Shown here piece after piece: positions 16,885 through 24,328 of a stretch of 33,483 bases of DNA. The position numbers were made by a program, and so were the translations under genes. A model generated the notes under the pieces. It saw only the letters and a program-made list of their open reading frames with translations, searched no databases and was not told the origin of the DNA. This stretch comes from Oscillospiraceae bacterium (GTDB lineage: Bacteria; Bacillota; Clostridia; Oscillospirales; Acutalibacteraceae), in the NCBI GenBank assembly GCA_009777055.1, contig WRMQ01000019.1, positions 1-33,483 of the forward strand. Reading direction: 5' to 3'. How positions within the stretch are numbered: the first letter of the stretch is position 1; each line of letters starts with the position of its first letter.

Positions 16885-17904
16885 TCATGAACGCCTGGGG
16901 CGTTTGGGCGATTTCCGCTCAATAGATACCTTTTTTCCCCTGGCGCGTACGCGGATATCGTCTGTTATATTCAACGCGCCGCCTTCTTGCAGCGCGCGTT
17001 CCAGCACCTCCAGCCGCCGGTGGGAGGGCTCGCCCCCCGCCTCCGCGATGATCCGGCGCAGCGCACGGCTCCTGAGCACAGGCTCCGCGCATAAGAGCAC
17101 AGGACGGGACCAGGCTTCCCTGGCGATCATGGCCTGATCATACAGCTTTTCGGCCAGCGTGCCCAGATAGGCCTCGTCGGCCTCTATTGCACGGAAGCCG
17201 CGCAGGGCCGCCGCCTCCAAGGACGGAAACGCCTCCTTCAGGGGAGGAACGAGCGTGTGGCGGATCAGATTGCGGCGGCAGCCGGTGTCTTCGTTTGTGG
17301 AATCCTCGCGATAAGACAGGCCATGTGCGGCGCAATAGGCCTCCACCTGGGCGCGGCTGACCTCAATCAGCGGGCGGATATAGATATCCCGCACGGGGGG
17401 GATTGAGCACAGGCCCCGCAGGGCGGCGCCTCTGCCGAAGTGGAACAGGAAGGTCTCGATTTTGTCCGACAGCGTATGCGCGAGAGCGACACGGGTATTC
17501 GCGGATGGATTCGCGGATGGATTTGTTGATGGATTTGTTGATGGATTTGCGTTTTTTACGCAGGCGGCAAAAAAATCATAGCGGGCCCGCCTGCCCGCCT
17601 CCTCAATGCCCGGCCCTTGAATATCCGCGCGCCTGACCTGCAGCGGCACATTCCAGCGCTGGCAGAGCTCGCGGCAGAAGGCCTCGTCGGCGTCGGATTC
17701 CGCTCCCCGCAGACCGTGGTTGAGGTGCGCGGCCGCGACGCGCAGGCCATATGCCTCCCGCACAGAGCAAAGCCAGTGCAGCAGCGCCGTGGAATCCGCG
17801 CCGCCGGAAAAGCCAACAAGCACCGCGCTTCCCTGCGAAAGCATAGCGTATCGCTCCACGGTGCCGGCGGCGGCTTCAGATAAATCAAGGGGCTCAATAG
17901 CCAT
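16885..17904 (-). CDS. tilS: tRNA(Ile)-lysidine synthase TilS, short form with an inserted Asn-Pro-Ser repeat
   Basis: The enzyme converts C34 of tRNA-Ile(CAU) to lysidine, letting it read AUA. The 339 residues contain the PP-loop SGGADST near 26-32, LNHGLRG near 67-73 and the LAHTLSDKIETFL block typical of the N-terminal domain. The protein is shorter than the 430-470 residues of E. coli or Bacillus TilS, as the full C-terminal domain is lacking; Aquifex has a similarly short form. Just before the LAHTLSD block lies NPSTNPSTNPSANPSA, from four 12-bp DNA repeats (17500-17547). The ATG at 17904 follows AAGGAG by 7 nt and overlaps the dnaB end by 11 nt. Confidence 0.93.
   Translation of the reverse strand: MAIEPLDLSEAAAGTVERYAMLSQGSAVLVGFSGGADSTALLHWLCSVREAYGLRVAAAHLNHGLRGAESDADEAFCRELCQRWNVPLQVRRADIQGPGIEEAGRRARYDFFAACVKNANPSTNPSTNPSANPSANTRVALAHTLSDKIETFLFHFGRGAALRGLCSIPPVRDIYIRPLIEVSRAQVEAYCAAHGLSYREDSTNEDTGCRRNLIRHTLVPPLKEAFPSLEAAALRGFRAIEADEAYLGTLAEKLYDQAMIAREAWSRPVLLCAEPVLRSRALRRIIAEAGGEPSHRRLEVLERALQEGGALNITDDIRVRARGKKVSIERKSPKRPRRS
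17500..17547 (-). repeat. Four in-frame 12-bp repeats inside tilS
   Basis: Units at 17500, 17512, 17524 and 17536. The first two share one variant and the last two another, encoding NPSA-NPSA and NPST-NPST. Perfectly in frame, so the protein survives. Confidence 0.9.
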
Positions 17905-19270
17905 AGGAGAGCTCCTTCGCCTTGGGCAATAATAAGGTGTGCTCACCGTCCCAGATGAATTCGACGGTCTTGGTGAAGCCGTGGCGGTTCTTGGCCACGA
18001 TGATCTCCATGGTGTTGGCCTCCTCCAGCTCCACCTCGCCGGCGTCGCTTTCGTTCTGGTAATAGGCCTCCCGGTAGAGCAGCAGCACGATGTCGGCGTC
18101 CTGCTCAATGGAGCCGGATTCGCGCAAATCAGAAAGCTGGGGCCGGTGGGATTTCCCCCTCCCCTCCGTACCACGCGAAAGCTGCGCGCAGCAGATGACG
18201 GGGATATTCAGGTCTTTTGCCATCATTTTCAGCTGGCGGGTGATCTCGGAGACCTCCTGTACGCGGTTCTCCGTTCGTTTGCCCGATTGGATCAGCCCCA
18301 GATAGTCGATCACCACGCAGTCCACATTTTTCAGCCGCCGCGTGCGGGCTTTGATTTCGTTGGCGGTGATGCTGGAGGAGTCGTCGAACCAGAGCTCGCA
18401 GTCGCTGAGCTCGCCCACCGCGCGGCCCAGCTTTTCCCAGTCGTTTTGGTCGAACTCGCCGGTGCGCATCTTGTGCCCGGGCACCAGGGCCTCCATGGAG
18501 AGCACGCGCTGGGCCACCTGCTCCTTGGTCATCTCCAGGGTAAAAAAGAGCACCTTTTTGCCGCCCAGCACGGCGATATTGCGGGCCAGGCGCAGCGCGA
18601 TAGAGGTCTTGCCCATGGCGGGGCGCGCGCCGATTAAGATCAAATCGGAACGGTTGACGCCCGTGAGCACCTCATCCAGATCAGAAAAGCCCGTCGTATA
18701 GCCTTTATACTGCTCTCTGTCGGGCGAGGTGAGCTTTGACAGCGTATCGTAAACATCGTTGACGATGATATCCCGCAATTTTGACGCGCCGGATTGCATG
18801 CGCCCCTGCCGGATGTCGTAAATTGACTGCTCCGCGGCGTCGAGCAAAACGTCGGCGCTCTCGCTTTCGGCGCTGGCCGCGGAGATGGTCTCCTGCGACA
18901 CGCGGATCAGCGTGCGTATATAGAATTTTTCCCGCACGATGCCGGCGTAGGATTCCACGTTGGCGGTGGAGGGTACGGCCTGGGCCATCTGGAAGAGGTA
19001 GTTCTTCCCGGCGGCCTCGTCGTAGACCTCGTCTCTCTTAAGCCTGTCCAGCACCAGCAAGGGGTCAATGCGCCCGCCGCCTGTCTCGATTTCGACCATC
19101 ACGCCGAAAATCGCCTGGTGTTGGGGCAGGTAGAAGTATTCGGGGCGCAGGATCACCTGCACGGCGGCCATGCAGCCGGAATCAATAAGAACGCTCCCCA
19201 GCACGGCCTGCTCGGCCTCCATGCTGAAGGGCATTTGGATTTGGTCGATCATGTAGGGTGCATCCGCCAC
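17894..19270 (-). CDS. dnaB: Replicative DNA helicase DnaB
   Basis: The hexameric helicase unwinds DNA at the replication fork. The 458 residues show the N-terminal domain (PFSMEAEQAVLGSVL, 14-28), a linker, and the RecA-like motor with Walker A GARPAMGKT (214-222), Walker B VVIDYLGLI and a C-terminal DIVLLLYREAYY block. The length is normal and no intein is present. The start is GTG (19268-19270), with AAGGAG 7 nt upstream. It follows rplI by 25 nt and overlaps tilS by 11 nt, in the conserved gdpP-rplI-dnaB order. Confidence 0.97.
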   Translation of the reverse strand: MADAPYMIDQIQMPFSMEAEQAVLGSVLIDSGCMAAVQVILRPEYFYLPQHQAIFGVMVEIETGGGRIDPLLVLDRLKRDEVYDEAAGKNYLFQMAQAVPSTANVESYAGIVREKFYIRTLIRVSQETISAASAESESADVLLDAAEQSIYDIRQGRMQSGASKLRDIIVNDVYDTLSKLTSPDREQYKGYTTGFSDLDEVLTGVNRSDLILIGARPAMGKTSIALRLARNIAVLGGKKVLFFTLEMTKEQVAQRVLSMEALVPGHKMRTGEFDQNDWEKLGRAVGELSDCELWFDDSSSITANEIKARTRRLKNVDCVVIDYLGLIQSGKRTENRVQEVSEITRQLKMMAKDLNIPVICCAQLSRGTEGRGKSHRPQLSDLRESGSIEQDADIVLLLYREAYYQNESDAGEVELEEANTMEIIVAKNRHGFTKTVEFIWDGEHTLLLPKAKELSYGY

Positions 19271-19295
19271 GGCCGCGCTCCTTCTTGTTTTTTAC

Positions 19296-19739
19296 TCATT
19301 CCCCCGCCACCAGCACATAAAACGTCGCGCTGATCCCCTGGTATAGCTTGATCTCCGCTGTGTATGTACCGTAGGCCTTGATGTCCTCCATGCTGATCTT
19401 GCGGCGGTCAACCTCCACGTCCAGCTCGCGGTTCAGCTGCTCGGCGACCTCCTTGGCGGTAACGGAGCCGAAGAGCCTGCCCTGTCCCCCCGCCTTGGCG
19501 GTGACGCGCACGGTCTTTCCCTCCAGCAGCGCGGCGGCCTGTCTGGCGTTGGCGGTCTCGGTGTCGATTTTGTACTTCGCGGCGCTCGCGCGGTTTTTAA
19601 GCTCGTTCATCGCCTGCGCGTTGGCCTCCTTGGCCAGATTGCGCGGGAACAGGAAATTGCGGGCGTAGCCGTCGGAAACGCTCACCAGCTCGCCTTTTTT
19701 GCCCAAGGACTTCACATCTTGCGTCAGAACAACTTTCAT
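19296..19739 (-). CDS. rplI: 50S ribosomal protein L9
   Basis: The 147-residue protein opens with [19 protein letters not shown] and has [13 protein letters not shown] near 24-36, the signature of the L9 N-terminal 23S rRNA-binding domain. The long helix and C-terminal domain ([16 protein letters not shown]) follow. The open frame extends 72 nt further upstream through an AT-rich spacer, but the ATG at 19739 has AAGGGAG 8 nt before it and matches the family start. Confidence 0.97.
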   Translation of the reverse strand: MKVVLTQDVKSLGKKGELVSVSDGYARNFLFPRNLAKEANAQAMNELKNRASAAKYKIDTETANARQAAALLEGKTVRVTAKAGGQGRLFGSVTAKEVAEQLNRELDVEVDRRKISMEDIKAYGTYTAEIKLYQGISATFYVLVAGE

Positions 19740-19766
19740 CAGGAAAACTCCCTTCCGGCAAATATC

Positions 19767-19868
19767 AAAAAAATAAATAAAAATAAAAAATAAATAAAAA
19801 TAAATATGCATATCATTTGAATTATAAATGATAATTACGCGTTTGAATTATAAATGATAATTACGCGT
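19767..19868 (-). repeat. AT-rich tandem repeats between gdpP and rplI, including a perfect 26-bp duplication
   Basis: 19817-19842 and 19843-19868 are identical abutting 26-bp copies. The upper copy covers the gdpP stop codon and last two codons, so the second copy is a duplicate of the gene's end. Next to them, 19767-19806 is a 17-nt A-rich (AAATAAATAAAAAT type) repeat forming the rplI leader. Confidence 0.8.
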
Positions 19869-21474
19869 TGTTCTCAATCGCCTCCAGCAGCAGCCGCACC
19901 ACGTCCTCCATGCTGTGCTTTGAGGCGTCCAGCTGGGCCGCCGCCATGGTCTGGTGGCCCCCGCCGCCCAGCCGCTCCATGATGAGCTGCACGTTGCGCG
20001 CCCCCAGGGAGCGGGCCGAAACGCACACGCGGCCATCCTCCTGGAAGAGCACGAAGCTGGCGTCCACGTCCTGGAGGTTGAGCAGCTCATCCGCGGCCTG
20101 GGCGCACAGCAGCCGGTCCTCGCAGCCGGCCTTCACGATGCTCACGGCGCAGCGGTGGAAGAGCTTGGCGTTGGTGACGATCTCCGTGCGGCGGATATAG
20201 TCCTGCTGCCCGCCGGCGAACATGCGCTTGACCTCCACAGGATCCGCGCCTTTCGCGCGCAGAAAAGCCGCCGCTTCAAATGTGCTGGCGCCCGTGCGCA
20301 GGAGGAAGCCCCGGGTGTCCAGCAGAATCCCCGCCAGCATCGCCTCGGCCTGCACCCGGCTGAGCTTGGGCCGGGGCATGGTGTAGTGCAGCAGCTCCGT
20401 AACCATCTCGCAGGCGGATGACACGCCGGGATCATGGTAGAACACCACGGCGTTCTGAATATAGTCCACGGCCTGGCGGTGGTGGTCGATCACAGCCAGA
20501 AGCTTCGCGCCATCTAAGAGCTCGGGGCATTCCAGGGTCTGGCGCACATGGGCGTCCACCACCACGATCAGCGTTTTGTCGCTCATTTCGGCCAGGGCGC
20601 GGCGGCAGGTGACGATCATGCCGTCCATGCCCTCGGCCCGCAGGCGCTCCAGCATGGGCTTTGCCATGGATTCGTCGGCATTCAAAATAACGCGCGCAAA
20701 CTTGCCCTGGCTTTGGGCCATGGCGCACACGCCCACGGCGGCCCCCAGGGAGTCGAAATCGGAATAGCGGTGGCCCATGACATAGACCTGCTCGCAGCCC
20801 CGCATGAGCTCCGCGAAGGCCGCCGCCATGATCCGGATTTTCACCTTCTCCGTTTTTTCGACTCTCTTCGAAACGCCGCCGAAGAACTCGTAGCTTTGAT
20901 CCAGCTGTTTTACCGCCGCCTGGTCGCCGCCGCGCCCCAAGGCCATATCCAGGGCCTGGCGGCTGTTGTGCTCGCACTCGCCGAAGCTGTTTCCCTGCCC
21001 CACGCCGATGGAGATGGTGACCTCCACCCGCTTGTCTTTATAGCGGTAGTTGCGCACGAGGTCAAGGATAGGGAACTTCGCGTCCGCCATCTGCTGCAGC
21101 GCCGGGCGGTGCACGATGAGGAAGAAGCGGTGGTCGTCCAGCTTGGCCAGCATACCCTGGTGGGTCGCGGCCCACTCCTCCAGCAGGTGCTCAATTCCGG
21201 CCCGCAGCTCCACGCGCTCGCTTTCGCGCAGCTCCTGCCGCAGCTCGTCGATGCCGTCCATGGCGATCTGCAGAACAATCGGCTGCATACGCGCCACGCG
21301 CTCCCGCAGCGCGGCGGGATCCTCCTCGTCAATGGGGAGCTCCGCCTGCCCCGCCTTTTGTTTGCGGCGGATTTTGACCAGCAGGGCCGCCAGGGAGACC
21401 GAAATTAAAAGCATGGCAAGAAACGCCAGGCACAGGCCTGCCAGCAGGCGCGGGGGAAATGATATTTCGGTCAT
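19861..21474 (-). CDS. gdpP: GdpP-like cyclic-di-AMP phosphodiesterase (DHH/DHHA1), short form
   Basis: The membrane-bound enzyme hydrolyses c-di-AMP. The 537 residues start with one or two tight hydrophobic turns (about 8-33). A degenerate GGDEF domain runs from about 60 to 190. A DHH domain follows with MGHRYSDFDSLGAAVG (233-248), VVDAH and VIDHHRQ as metal-binding motifs, and a DHHA1 domain with GGGGHQTMAAAQL near the C-terminus. Typical GdpP is about 655 residues with two clear membrane helices and a PAS domain; no PAS domain is evident here. I chose the ATG at 21474 because GGGAGG lies 8 nt upstream. The order gdpP-rplI-dnaB is conserved in Firmicutes. Confidence 0.93.
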   Translation of the reverse strand: MTEISFPPRLLAGLCLAFLAMLLISVSLAALLVKIRRKQKAGQAELPIDEEDPAALRERVARMQPIVLQIAMDGIDELRQELRESERVELRAGIEHLLEEWAATHQGMLAKLDDHRFFLIVHRPALQQMADAKFPILDLVRNYRYKDKRVEVTISIGVGQGNSFGECEHNSRQALDMALGRGGDQAAVKQLDQSYEFFGGVSKRVEKTEKVKIRIMAAAFAELMRGCEQVYVMGHRYSDFDSLGAAVGVCAMAQSQGKFARVILNADESMAKPMLERLRAEGMDGMIVTCRRALAEMSDKTLIVVVDAHVRQTLECPELLDGAKLLAVIDHHRQAVDYIQNAVVFYHDPGVSSACEMVTELLHYTMPRPKLSRVQAEAMLAGILLDTRGFLLRTGASTFEAAAFLRAKGADPVEVKRMFAGGQQDYIRRTEIVTNAKLFHRCAVSIVKAGCEDRLLCAQAADELLNLQDVDASFVLFQEDGRVCVSARSLGARNVQLIMERLGGGGHQTMAAAQLDASKHSMEDVVRLLLEAIENNA

Positions 21475-21507
21475 GCGGCACACCTCCCTGCCGGTGATTG
21501 TTGATTT

Positions 21508-21894
21508 TTACTCCATTGCGCCAATTCGCTCTTGGACAAATTGATAAATATTCTCTGCTTTTTGAATGGCTTCTTTTGTCTCGTCTTCGTCTACAGTATC
21601 ATCGCCAGGATACCGCGTTTGCGTTGCATAATCAGTCAAATCTGAGGAATCGTCAAGGATTTCAAGAAAAACATTGTCATGGATGATACAACGCTTACAC
21701 AACATGGAAAGATTATGCGAATGTGGTATTTCGGCGTCAAACTGCGCCAGATAGGCCTTGAGAGCTTTCTCACTGGCCTGTTGCGCGAAATAGCAGCTGT
21801 TCGCAAGCAAGTCTTCTGACCGCAAAACTTTCGCGCTTTTCAAATCATCCACAGCTTTGCGCAGCCAGCATTCAACGATTTCAAACTCGTTCAT
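21508..21894 (-). CDS. HEPN-domain protein, partner of the MNT nucleotidyltransferase
   Basis: The 128-residue all-helical protein has the HEPN pattern WLRKAVDDLKSAK (10-22), ANSCYFAQQASEKALKAYLA (31-50), H60-N61-L62 and TRYPGDD (93-99). The RX4-6H catalytic motif of ribonuclease HEPN toxins is not found; the closest is R-x3-H (69-73). It could thus be a non-nuclease HEPN or act through another residue. It overlaps the MNT gene by 14 nt and lies just before gdpP. In known HepT-MntA pairs the MNT protein AMPylates and silences the HEPN toxin. Confidence 0.85.
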   Translation of the reverse strand: MNEFEIVECWLRKAVDDLKSAKVLRSEDLLANSCYFAQQASEKALKAYLAQFDAEIPHSHNLSMLCKRCIIHDNVFLEILDDSSDLTDYATQTRYPGDDTVDEDETKEAIQKAENIYQFVQERIGAME

Positions 21895-22201
21895 ACAACA
21901 GAACTCCCTCCCGGTAAACCTTGCGCTCCAGCGTGTTATACTTTTTCATCTCGTCGAAACGCTGTACTGTCGCCGCCAGCACATCAATCGGAGTCATGAG
22001 GGGCGTATGGGCCACCGCCCGTTGAATTTGTCGGGTGGCATCCCTGGAACGGGAAAAATCATCGGGCAGAACCACAAAAAAATCGTAGTCACTGTGCCGG
22101 TTTGGCTGACCGTAGGCATGGGAGCCAAACAGGTAAATCCGTTCCGCGGGCACGGTCTGCTTGATTATTTCCGCAATTTGTTGAATCTCCTGGTTCACCA
22201 T
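21881..22201 (-). CDS. MNT-type (MntA) nucleotidyltransferase
   Basis: The 106-residue minimal nucleotidyltransferase has GS at 26-27 and D-x-D at 38-40 with exactly ten residues between, the GSX10DXD signature of the MntA group. Its C-terminal end is YREGVLLYER-like, typical of the fold. The likely role is to modify and neutralise the HEPN protein encoded next. The start ATG has GGAGGGG 5 nt upstream, formed by the last codons of rnj, and lies 2 nt after the rnj stop. The pair sits inside the otherwise core rnj-gdpP block. Confidence 0.88.
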   Translation of the reverse strand: MVNQEIQQIAEIIKQTVPAERIYLFGSHAYGQPNRHSDYDFFVVLPDDFSRSRDATRQIQRAVAHTPLMTPIDVLAATVQRFDEMKKYNTLERKVYREGVLLYERV

Positions 22202-22203
22202 TT

Positions 22204-24093
22204 CTACCCCTCCAGCAGCATCGGCACCACAATCGGGCTTCTCCTTGTGCGCTCGTACATCAGCCGGGAGATATCCTCCCGCAGGCGGCCGCGCATGGTG
22301 TTCCAGTCCCTGCGGCTGCGGCCGCGGCAGTCCTCAATGCAGCGGATGGCGGTCTCCCGCGCCTCCTGCATAAGATCCCCGGATTCTTTCACATAGACGA
22401 AGCCCTTCGACACGATGTCCGGCCCGGAGAGAATCTTGCCGGATACGCGGTCGATGGACACGGCCACGATAATAATGCCGTCCTGTGCCAGATGCTTGCG
22501 GTCGCGCAGCACCGTGGAGCCCACGTCGCCCACGCCGTAGCCGTCCACGAACACCGGACCGGCCTGCACCTGCTCGCCCACCTTCATCTCGCCGTGGCTG
22601 AGCTCCAGCTGCACGCCGTTGTCGGCGATCATGATGTTGTGGGGATGGATGCCCATGCTCTGGGCCAGAGCCGCGTGCTTCACCAGGTGCTTCTGCTCGC
22701 CGTGCACGGGGATAAAATACTTCGGGCGCACCAGGCCCATCAGGATTTTGAGCTCCTCCTGGCAGGCGTGGCCGGAGACATGCACGTCGTACATTTTTTC
22801 ATAGACCACCTGGGCGCCCAGCTTCAGCAGCTCGTTGATGACCCGGCCCACGGTCTTCTCGTTGCCGGGAATGGGCGTGGCGGAGATGATCACGCAGTCC
22901 TGAGGGCCGATCTCCACCTTGCGGTGGTCTGAAAAGGCCATGCGCGTCAGCGCGGACATAGGCTCCCCCTGGCTGCCCGTGGTGATGATGACCACCTGCT
23001 CCGGCGTATAACGGTGAATCATGTCGATGCTGATGAGCAGGCCCTCCGGCACGCGCAGGTAGCCCAGCTCCATGCCCACGCTTACCACGTTTTCCAGGCT
23101 GCGGCCCAGCAGCGCCACCTTGCGCCCCAGCTGATAGGCCACCTCGATGATCTGCTGCACCCGGTGCACGTTGGAGGAAAAGGTCGCCACCAGCAGCCTG
23201 CGGTTCCCCGCCCGGCGGAAGAGGGTGTCGAAGCTCTCGCCTACCTTGTGCTCGCTCATGGTGTAGCCCGGCCGCTCGGCGTTGGTGGAATCCGACAAAA
23301 GGGCGAGCACGCCCTTTTTGCCATAGCGGGCAAAGCTGGAAAAATCAATCATGTCGCCGTCGATGGGCGTGGTGTCGATTTTGAAGTCGCCGGTTTGAAC
23401 CACGGTGCCGGCGCCGCAGGTGATGGCCAGGGCAAGGGAGTCCGGAATGGAGTGGTTGACATGAATGGCCTCCACGTGAAACCCGCCCAGCTCAATGGTG
23501 TCGCCTGGCTTGATCTCAATCAGCTTTGTCTTATCCAGGAGCTTGTGCTCCTTCAGCTTGCCCCGGATGAGGCCCAGGGTGAGCTTCGCGGAGTATACCG
23601 GTACATTCACCCGCTTGAGCAGGTATGGCAGCGCGCCGATATGGTCCTCGTGCCCATGGGTAATCACTACCCCCCGGATGCTTTCGTAGTTCTCCTCCAG
23701 ATAGGTGAAATCCGGGATGACCAGGTCAACGCCGGGCATATCCTGGTCCGGAAAGGCCAGGCCGCAGTCCACCGCGATGCGCTCGCCCTTGAACTCGTAG
23801 AGGGTCATGTTTTTGCCGACCTCGTTGAGGCCGCCCATAAACGCCACCCGCAGCGGCTCTGTCTGGCGCTGCCTGGAGGGCTTGCTCCGTTTCGCCGGCG
23901 TGGATTGCCGGTTTTGCGCCGCCGCCGCCGGAACCGTCGCGTCCTGAATCTTCACGCTGTTTTTTGGGCCGCTGTTCTGGTTATTTGTCTGGCCGTTTTT
24001 CTGGCCGCCGTTCTGGCCGCCCGGGGTCTGCTGCTGCTTCGGCGGCCTGCCGCGCCGCTTTTGCGGCTGGCTGTTCTTTTCGTCTTGTGGCAT
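22204..24093 (-). CDS. rnj: Ribonuclease J
   Basis: The RNA-processing and 5'-3' exonuclease enzyme of Firmicutes has a beta-lactamase plus beta-CASP fold. The 629 residues start with about 80 residues of low-complexity Gln/Asn/Lys/Pro sequence, absent from RNase J of Bacillus (about 555 residues), then GGLNEVGKNM (87-96), zinc-binding HGHEDHIG (146-153), a beta-CASP part with STNAERPG and GSQGEP, and the late VHGEQKHL motif. The long basic, disordered tail may bind RNA or partners. AGAAGGAG precedes the ATG. It has its own consensus promoter, and MNT/HEPN and gdpP follow it closely. Confidence 0.95.
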   Translation of the reverse strand: MPQDEKNSQPQKRRGRPPKQQQTPGGQNGGQKNGQTNNQNSGPKNSVKIQDATVPAAAAQNRQSTPAKRSKPSRQRQTEPLRVAFMGGLNEVGKNMTLYEFKGERIAVDCGLAFPDQDMPGVDLVIPDFTYLEENYESIRGVVITHGHEDHIGALPYLLKRVNVPVYSAKLTLGLIRGKLKEHKLLDKTKLIEIKPGDTIELGGFHVEAIHVNHSIPDSLALAITCGAGTVVQTGDFKIDTTPIDGDMIDFSSFARYGKKGVLALLSDSTNAERPGYTMSEHKVGESFDTLFRRAGNRRLLVATFSSNVHRVQQIIEVAYQLGRKVALLGRSLENVVSVGMELGYLRVPEGLLISIDMIHRYTPEQVVIITTGSQGEPMSALTRMAFSDHRKVEIGPQDCVIISATPIPGNEKTVGRVINELLKLGAQVVYEKMYDVHVSGHACQEELKILMGLVRPKYFIPVHGEQKHLVKHAALAQSMGIHPHNIMIADNGVQLELSHGEMKVGEQVQAGPVFVDGYGVGDVGSTVLRDRKHLAQDGIIIVAVSIDRVSGKILSGPDIVSKGFVYVKESGDLMQEARETAIRCIEDCRGRSRRDWNTMRGRLREDISRLMYERTRRSPIVVPMLLEG

Positions 24094-24222
24094 AATACTC
24101 CTTCTCCTGCCCGCACGGAAAACCGATCCGCGCAGGCGAATTAAAATAAGTTGTTTTCTTTCGCTGAATGTCCTCGCTCTATGTCATAGAAGCTCTGCCG
24201 GCTTCTACTACGTACATACCCA

Positions 24223-24251
24223 AAAATATCTTAACCGTGTAAAGATATTTT
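24223..24251 (-). promoter_or_regulatory. Dyad overlapping the rnj transcription start
   Basis: A 10-bp inverted repeat (AAAATATCTT at 24223-24232, AAGATATTTT at 24242-24251, 9-nt gap) begins against the rnj -10 box. As the predicted start lies inside the dyad it would act as DNA (operator) more than as RNA hairpin. A smaller inverted repeat (24187-24207 region, TAGAAGC/GCTTCTA) lies further down in the 5' leader. Confidence 0.45.
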
Positions 24252-24280
24252 ATTATATAATATTTTCAGGCTATTGTCAA
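24252..24280 (-). promoter_or_regulatory. Consensus promoter of rnj
   Basis: Minus strand TTGACA (24280-24275), 17-nt spacer, TATAAT (24257-24252). The rnj start lies about 150 nt downstream, leaving a long leader. Confidence 0.88.
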
Positions 24281-24302
24281 GCAATACATTTTGTGTTATA
24301 CT
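24274..24302 (+). promoter_or_regulatory. Promoter of the PHP gene, sharing its -35 with the rnj promoter
   Basis: TTGTCA (24274-24279), 17-nt spacer, TATACT (24297-24302). Its -35 box shares five of six bases with the divergent rnj -35, so the two compete for polymerase. Confidence 0.75.
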
Positions 24303-24328
24303 AGATTTTGAAAGAGAGGGAAGACGCG

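Noticed and set aside
17905-18174. N-terminal extension of the tilS frame
   Set aside because: It overlaps dnaB in another frame; the ATG at 17904 has the ribosome site and family start.
23014-24144. 376-residue plus-strand ORF
   Set aside because: Antisense to rnj.
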